Of a stretch of 28,348 nucleotides of DNA, positions 24,030 through 28,348 are shown in pieces; position 1 is the stretch's first letter; each line of letters starts with the position of its first letter. Where the stretch lies: assembly GCA_900548735.1 (NCBI GenBank), contig URMC01000012.1, forward strand, positions 1 to 28,348, written 5' to 3'. A program made the translations under genes and the position numbers. The notes beneath the pieces are model-generated. The model ran no database searches and had not been told where the DNA came from. It saw only the letters and a list, made by a program, of their open reading frames with translations. This stretch comes from an uncultured Eubacteriales bacterium. GTDB taxonomy: Bacteria > Bacillota > Clostridia > Oscillospirales > CAG-272.

Positions 24030-25367
24030 TCAGTCACCTGCGACCGAAAGTCCGCGCACTAAAATCTCCGGTGCCACAATCATGGAGCGACCGGGAAAGC
24101 CGGGCTCCGCCGTGGAGGAAACGCCGTCCACCGCTTTGAGAAAATCAAAGAAGTTTCCCGCTACGGTAAACGAATGCACCGGTGCGGCAATTTCGCCGTT
24201 TTTCACCAGAAACCCGGCGCTCTCAATGGAGAAATCGCCCGTCACGGCGCTGGCGCCCGCATGGAAACCTTTCATTTCGGTGATATACAGCCCGTCGCCC
24301 ATACGGCGGCAAAGTTCTTCAAAAGTCTCCTTGCCGGGCAGAAGCATCAGGCAGGACGGCGCAATGGAAACCGGCTCCGCATAAGAGCCGCGCACCGCAT
24401 TGCCGGTAGAGGTGTTTCCGGTCTGTACCGCGGTGGTCAGGTCATACAGAAGGGTTTTCAGCACGCCTGCCTCTACGATCTTTTTCTCAAAAGTAGCAAC
24501 ACCTTCCGCGTCAAACGGCATCTGCATGGCATGTGCGGGATAAAACGGGTCATCGGAAATCGTCACGCACCCGGCGGCGATTTTTTCGCCCTCTTTGCCG
24601 CGCAGGAGCGAGAGCCCGTGCAACGCATTTTTGCCGTTAAAGACCCCGGAAAACGTGGAGAGGATGTCTCTCACAACCGACGCTTTGAAAACCGCATCGT
24701 ATTTTCCGGTCGGCACGGTGCCGGGGCGCAGTTTGCCCAGCGCTTCTTTTACGGCTTCCGCCGCGATGTCACGCACGTTATCACCGGCGTAAAGCGCAAA
24801 ACCCTCCGCCGATTCCTCCCCGTCTTTGAGCACTGCCTGCGCATAGGTGTAGCGCGTGGTGGCGGTGTGGGAGAGATCCAGCCCCTTGGAGTTGGCAAGC
24901 GAAACCGAAACTTCGGTCGCCCCCGCCCCGGCACTGGTACCATCGGTCACCAGCGGATTTTCGGCATAGATTTTCTCCTGCAATTCCATCACCGTGCGGC
25001 GAAGCTCGCCGGAGGTGGGCAGGGGCAGCGCCTTTGCCGTGGTCTTCCTATAATTTGCGCCGGCAAACCCGTCAAAGAAAACCGGCTTTTCGGTAGAGTC
25101 AATTACCGCGGCGTTTGCCACCGCGCGGTCAATCAGCGCCAGCAGTTCCTCTTTTTCGGTGCTCTCGGTAGATGCCGCGCCGATATGCCCGTTGACGGCA
25201 CAACGGAACGTGACGCCGCCGCTCTCGCCAAAAGTGCAGGAGTTGAGCTCATGCTTCATGGTGTCCGCCCCGAGTTCGGTGGCGGTGCGGCGATAGAGAT
25301 CGTATTCGGACAGCCCTTTTTTCTGCGCTTCGGCAAAGATCAGCGCTTTCATTTCTTCAAATTTCAT
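24030..25367 (-). CDS. TldE/PmbA-like subunit of a TldD-TldE protease
   Basis: A 445-aa member of the TldD/PmbA family that lacks an HExxxH motif, so it is the non-metal (TldE-like) partner. Typical features are TESTEKEELLALIDRAV, GDGLYITEMKGFHAG, TGDFSIESAGFLVKNGE and the closing AGNFFDFLKAVDGV. TldD and TldE form a heterodimeric metalloprotease that degrades unfolded or modified peptides. The start at 25367 follows AGGAGG by 6 bases and overlaps the tldD stop by 4 bases (ATGA). The frame is open to 25451, but that part lies within tldD. Confidence 0.9.
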   Translation of the reverse strand: MKFEEMKALIFAEAQKKGLSEYDLYRRTATELGADTMKHELNSCTFGESGGVTFRCAVNGHIGAASTESTEKEELLALIDRAVANAAVIDSTEKPVFFDGFAGANYRKTTAKALPLPTSGELRRTVMELQEKIYAENPLVTDGTSAGAGATEVSVSLANSKGLDLSHTATTRYTYAQAVLKDGEESAEGFALYAGDNVRDIAAEAVKEALGKLRPGTVPTGKYDAVFKASVVRDILSTFSGVFNGKNALHGLSLLRGKEGEKIAAGCVTISDDPFYPAHAMQMPFDAEGVATFEKKIVEAGVLKTLLYDLTTAVQTGNTSTGNAVRGSYAEPVSIAPSCLMLLPGKETFEELCRRMGDGLYITEMKGFHAGASAVTGDFSIESAGFLVKNGEIAAPVHSFTVAGNFFDFLKAVDGVSSTAEPGFPGRSMIVAPEILVRGLSVAGD

Positions 25368-26749
25368 GAACGGCCTCCTACGGTAATTTTCTTTACACGG
25401 ATGAGGGGCTGACCCACGTCGGTCGGGATACTGCCGCTGGATGACCCGCACATCCCCTGCCCTGTGGCAAGGTTTTGCCCTACCATATCAATGTCCTGCA
25501 GAATCTGCGCCCCGGTACCGATCAGCGACGCGCCGCGCACCGGCTCGCAGATTTTGCCGTTTCTCACCAGATACCCCTCGGTCACGGCGAAATTGAACTC
25601 GCCCGTCAGAGGGTTGACGGAGCCGCCGCCCATGCTTTTCGCATACAGCCCGTTTTCAATGGAAGCAATAATGTCCTCGTTTTTGTCGGTTCCGTTTGCG
25701 ATAAAGGTATTGGTCATACGGGAAGTCGGCTCATAGGTGTAATTTTCCCGGCGGCTGCTGCCGGTCATCGGCATGCCCATCCGGCGGGAGCCGAGGCGAT
25801 CCACCATATAGTTTTTCAGCACGCCGTTTTCAATCAGCACGATGCGGCCGGAGGGGTTGCCCTCGTCATCCATATTATAGGAACCCCACGCGCCGGGGAT
25901 GGTGCCGTCATCAATAGCGGTCACTTTTTCGTTGGCAATCTTCTGCCCCAGTTTTCCCGCCATCTGCGAGGCGCCGATGCCGACGGAAGTCGCCTCCAGA
26001 GAATGGCCGCACGCCTCATGGAAAATCACGCCGCCGAAGCCGTTTTCAATCGCCACGGTCATCACCCCTGCCGGGCAATAAACCGCGCGGAGATTGGTCA
26101 GCGCCTGCTCTGCCGCGCATTTGCCGACGGAAGCGGGCGAAACCTTTTCAAAAAACTCAAAGCCCATTCCGGCGCCGGGGCCGAAAAAGCCGGACTGATT
26201 TTCCCCGCCGTCCGCGGCGACAGCCGAAACGGCAAGCCGGGTGCGGGTTTTGCGGTCTGAGCGGTAAAGCCCCTCGGTATTCGCCACCGTATAATGGCGA
26301 TCCACATCCAGATACATCCCCGTCACCTGCACGATCTTGCTGTCCGTTGCGGTGGCGGCACTTGCCGCCTCCCGCAGGACATCGGCTTTTTCAGCGGTCT
26401 CTACCGCGTCCGGGTGTCTCGTTACGGCGTGCACATCGCCAAGGTTATCCTTTTTCAGTTCCGCACGGCTGATTCCGCGTTTGCCCTCCCCCACGGCGCC
26501 CGCCACGGCGGCGGCACAACGGAGAAGCCCCTCGCGTGAAAAATCGGAGGTGGAGGCATAGTAGGTTTTGGTGCCGCAGAAAGCGCGGATACCGGTGCCG
26601 GCGATGGTCAGGTCTTTCACGGACTCCACCTTACCGGAAACCAGCCGCAGTGTGTTGCTGTGCTCCCGCTCGGTAAACACCTCGGCAAAATCTGCCCCGG
26701 TGGAAACGGCGATGTCAAGCAGTTCTTCCAATAAAACCTTTGAAATCAT
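25364..26749 (-). CDS. tldD: TldD family metalloprotease subunit
   Basis: Catalytic subunit of the TldD-TldE protease, 461 aa. The zinc motif HEACGH is at 244-249 (H244, E245, H249) within GFGGVIFHEACGHSLEA, and the likely third ligand Cys434 lies in GMCGSSSG near the C-terminus. It starts 16 bases after tgt, with AAAGGA upstream, and overlaps the TldE-like gene by 4 bases. In enterobacteria TldD/E matures microcin B17 and processes CcdA. No peptide precursor gene or modification enzyme is seen nearby, so a general peptide-clearing role is more likely. Confidence 0.93.
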   Translation of the reverse strand: MISKVLLEELLDIAVSTGADFAEVFTEREHSNTLRLVSGKVESVKDLTIAGTGIRAFCGTKTYYASTSDFSREGLLRCAAAVAGAVGEGKRGISRAELKKDNLGDVHAVTRHPDAVETAEKADVLREAASAATATDSKIVQVTGMYLDVDRHYTVANTEGLYRSDRKTRTRLAVSAVAADGGENQSGFFGPGAGMGFEFFEKVSPASVGKCAAEQALTNLRAVYCPAGVMTVAIENGFGGVIFHEACGHSLEATSVGIGASQMAGKLGQKIANEKVTAIDDGTIPGAWGSYNMDDEGNPSGRIVLIENGVLKNYMVDRLGSRRMGMPMTGSSRRENYTYEPTSRMTNTFIANGTDKNEDIIASIENGLYAKSMGGGSVNPLTGEFNFAVTEGYLVRNGKICEPVRGASLIGTGAQILQDIDMVGQNLATGQGMCGSSSGSIPTDVGQPLIRVKKITVGGRS

Positions 26750-26765
26750 ATTCTTCCTTTCCCGC

Positions 26766-27914
26766 TCAGTCAGGGTGGCGTTCCCCTAAGATGAGCCTGT
26801 ATTTCTGATAAAAACTTTCAAAATTGCCCGCGTCCAGCGCGTCACGGATTTTTTGTGTGAGATCGTTGTAAAACCAGAGGTTATGGGTCACGGCAAGGCG
26901 CATCCCGAGCGACTCCTTGGCTTTGAGCAGGTGGCGCAGGTAAGAGCGCGAATAGTTGCGGCACGTGGGGCACCCGCACCCCTCGTCAATCGGGCGGGGG
27001 TCACGGGCGTATTTCTCGTTCAGCAGATTGATCTTACCGTGCCAGGTAAAGAGATTGCCGTGCCGCGCGTTGCGGCTGGGCATTACGCAGTCAAAGAAAT
27101 CCACGCCGCGGTGTACCGCTTCGAGAATATTGCAGGGCGTGCCCACGCCCATCAGGTAGCGCGGACGCGGCTTGTTTTCGGGCATATGCGGCTCCACCGC
27201 CTCGATAATGCGGTACATCTCTTCGGTCTCCTCGCCCACGGCAAGCCCGCCGATGGCGTAACCGTCAAGATCCAGCTCCGCAATCTGATCCATATGCCAC
27301 GCGCGCAGATCCTCATAGGTGCTGCCCTGGTTGATGCCGAACAGCATCTGATGCGGGTTGATGGTATCGGGCAAGGCATTCAGGCGCGCCATTTCCGCCT
27401 TGCAACGCACCAGCCAGCGGTAGGTGCGCTCTACGGATGCTTTCACGTAATCATACGGCGCGGGGTTTTCGATGCACTCGTCAAACGCCATGGCAATGGT
27501 GGAGGCAAGGTTGGACTGGATTTGCATACTTTCTTCGGGTCCCATAAAAATGCGCTTGCCGTCGATATGAGAAGCAAAGTGCACACCCTCTTCGGTAATT
27601 TTACGGAGCGGCCCCAAGGAAAATACCTGAAACCCGCCGCTGTCGGTGAGGATCGGGCGATCCCAGTTCATAAACTTGTGAAGCCCGCCCATATCGCGGA
27701 TCAGCGCGTCACCGGGGCGCAGATGGAGGTGATAGGTGTTGGAAAGCTCCACGCGGCAGTTGATTTCTTTCAACTCCACGGTGGAGACCCCGCCTTTGAT
27801 GGCGGCGCAGGTGCCTACATTCATAAATACCGGCGTTTCAATGTCGCCGTGCACGGTATGAAGCACCCCGCGGCGGGCGCGCCCGTCCTTGTTTTTTAAA
27901 ATAAAATCGTTCAT
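26766..27914 (-). CDS. tgt: tRNA-guanine transglycosylase (queuine/preQ1 type)
   Basis: Exchanges guanine 34 of GUN-anticodon tRNAs for preQ1, a step in queuosine synthesis. About 382 aa. Motifs, numbered from the GTG at 27920, include ETPVFMNVGT, LTDSGGFQVFSL (Asp93), GGLAVGE, FFDCVMPSRNARHG (nucleophile Asp277) and the zinc site C315, C317, C320 and H346. The start is uncertain: GTG at 27920 and ATG at 27914 are both in frame and neither has a good ribosome binding site. Translation may depend on readthrough from mutL, whose stop is about 45 bases upstream. Confidence 0.95.
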   Translation of the reverse strand: MNDFILKNKDGRARRGVLHTVHGDIETPVFMNVGTCAAIKGGVSTVELKEINCRVELSNTYHLHLRPGDALIRDMGGLHKFMNWDRPILTDSGGFQVFSLGPLRKITEEGVHFASHIDGKRIFMGPEESMQIQSNLASTIAMAFDECIENPAPYDYVKASVERTYRWLVRCKAEMARLNALPDTINPHQMLFGINQGSTYEDLRAWHMDQIAELDLDGYAIGGLAVGEETEEMYRIIEAVEPHMPENKPRPRYLMGVGTPCNILEAVHRGVDFFDCVMPSRNARHGNLFTWHGKINLLNEKYARDPRPIDEGCGCPTCRNYSRSYLRHLLKAKESLGMRLAVTHNLWFYNDLTQKIRDALDAGNFESFYQKYRLILGERHPD

Positions 27915-27963
27915 TTTCACGGTGCCGGGAGTACAGCCCGACCCTTTCTGTTATTTTTTGGTT

Positions 27964-28348
27964 TTATGTACGCCCGAACTGGCGGTCAAGATTGGCTTTG
28001 GTCAGCACCATGGCGACCGGGCGGCCGTGCGGGCAGACCGTAATATCCGGGATTTCGGATAATTGATCGCAGATTTCCTGCAAATACTCCGGCGGGTAGT
28101 CTCTCCCGCCTTTGATGGCGGCTTTGCAGGCGCTTTGGTAAAGGGCTTTTTCAAACACGATGTCTCGCGCCAGCTCCGCGTTTCCCGTGCCGTCATGCAA
28201 CATCGGTGCAAGGCTTTGCAACAGCTCCGCCGCCGCGTCGGCAGACAGCCCGACCGGAATCTCGTCCACCGAGAGGAGATTGCCCCGCACGGTAAAGGAA
28301 AAACCGATTGCCCGCACCTCGCTTTCAAACGCGACCAGCGTTTGCGCG
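27964..28348 (-). CDS. mutL: DNA mismatch repair protein MutL, C-terminal part (runs off right edge)
   Basis: Only the last 127 or so codons are present, and the 5' part lies beyond the right edge. The segment is the MutL C-terminal dimerisation and endonuclease domain, with SACKAAIKGG and the terminal metal-site motif CPHGRPVAMVL, followed by the usual Asp-Arg-Gln-Phe type tail. The frame is open to the window edge, so there is no start here. It is upstream of tgt on the same strand with a gap of about 45 bases and no terminator, so mutL-tgt-tldD-tldE may be one operon. Confidence 0.93.
   Translation of the reverse strand, partial: AQTLVAFESEVRAIGFSFTVRGNLLSVDEIPVGLSADAAAELLQSLAPMLHDGTGNAELARDIVFEKALYQSACKAAIKGGRDYPPEYLQEICDQLSEIPDITVCPHGRPVAMVLTKANLDRQFGRT

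Noticed and set aside
24174..25412. Plus-strand open frame of 412 codons opposite the TldE-like gene
   Set aside because: Shadow frame with no motif, and the minus strand encodes a clear family member.
26853..27899. Plus-strand open frame of 348 codons opposite tgt
   Set aside because: Shadow of tgt, whose catalytic and zinc motifs are intact.
1..28348. CRISPR arrays, tRNA genes, insertion sequences, prophage or attachment sites
   Set aside because: I looked for repeated spacers, cloverleaf-like segments, transposase motifs and terminal inverted repeats and saw none. Gaps are short and filled by promoters, leaders and terminators.

Overview
The window reads as a chromosomal stretch from a moderately GC-rich member of the Bacillota, most likely class Clostridia. 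The lineage call is an inference. It rests on a zinc-finger ClpE-type unfoldase, an ECF transporter module (EcfA1-EcfA2-EcfT), DUF951 and YfhO proteins, the paired GlgC/GlgD pyrophosphorylase, a lysine (L-box) riboswitch, sigma-A-type promoters of TTGACA-17-TATAAT form and strong AAGGAGG ribosome binding sites. Genes are tightly packed. There is no phage, transposon, CRISPR array, tRNA or rRNA, and no gene-free stretch exceeds 300 bases. It is mostly housekeeping sequence. I found no convincing new multi-gene system.

Layout, left to right. Bases 1-139 hold the start of rpsB (minus strand), with a good promoter and a structured 5' leader. From about 8750 down to 335 runs one long minus-strand operon: ruvC, a SAM methyltransferase, ecfA1, ecfA2, ecfT, truA, a membrane-anchored DUF5711-like protein and a ClpE-like ATPase. 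It appears to be driven by a near-consensus promoter at 8725-8753. Back to back with it, a plus-strand promoter at 8790-8818 drives DUF951, yfhO, ruvA and ruvB. The three ruv genes are thus split across a divergent promoter pair. An M14 metallopeptidase gene (minus) converges on ruvB with a 2-base gap. A six-helix membrane protein of unknown role follows (plus) and shares a bidirectional terminator with rplS (L19, minus).

The most interesting part is 15603-17637. An NhaC-family antiporter gene is preceded by a complete lysine riboswitch with its own promoter and intrinsic terminator, so the protein is probably a lysine transporter. Just after its first hydrophobic segment it carries four closely packed DnaJ-like CxxC motifs, which are not part of the usual NhaC core. 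Next come a Wzx/MATE-like flippase, the glgC-glgD pair for ADP-glucose synthesis (own promoter and terminator), an argS-yebC operon (own promoter and terminator), and a minus-strand run of mutL (3' end only), tgt, tldD and tldE reaching the right edge.

Functionally the window covers translation (rpsB, rplS, argS, yebC, truA, tgt), Holliday junction processing and mismatch repair (ruvA, ruvB, ruvC, mutL), proteolysis (ClpE-like, TldD/E, M14), vitamin or metal uptake (ECF), lysine transport, glycogen precursor synthesis and envelope glycan handling (YfhO, flippase).
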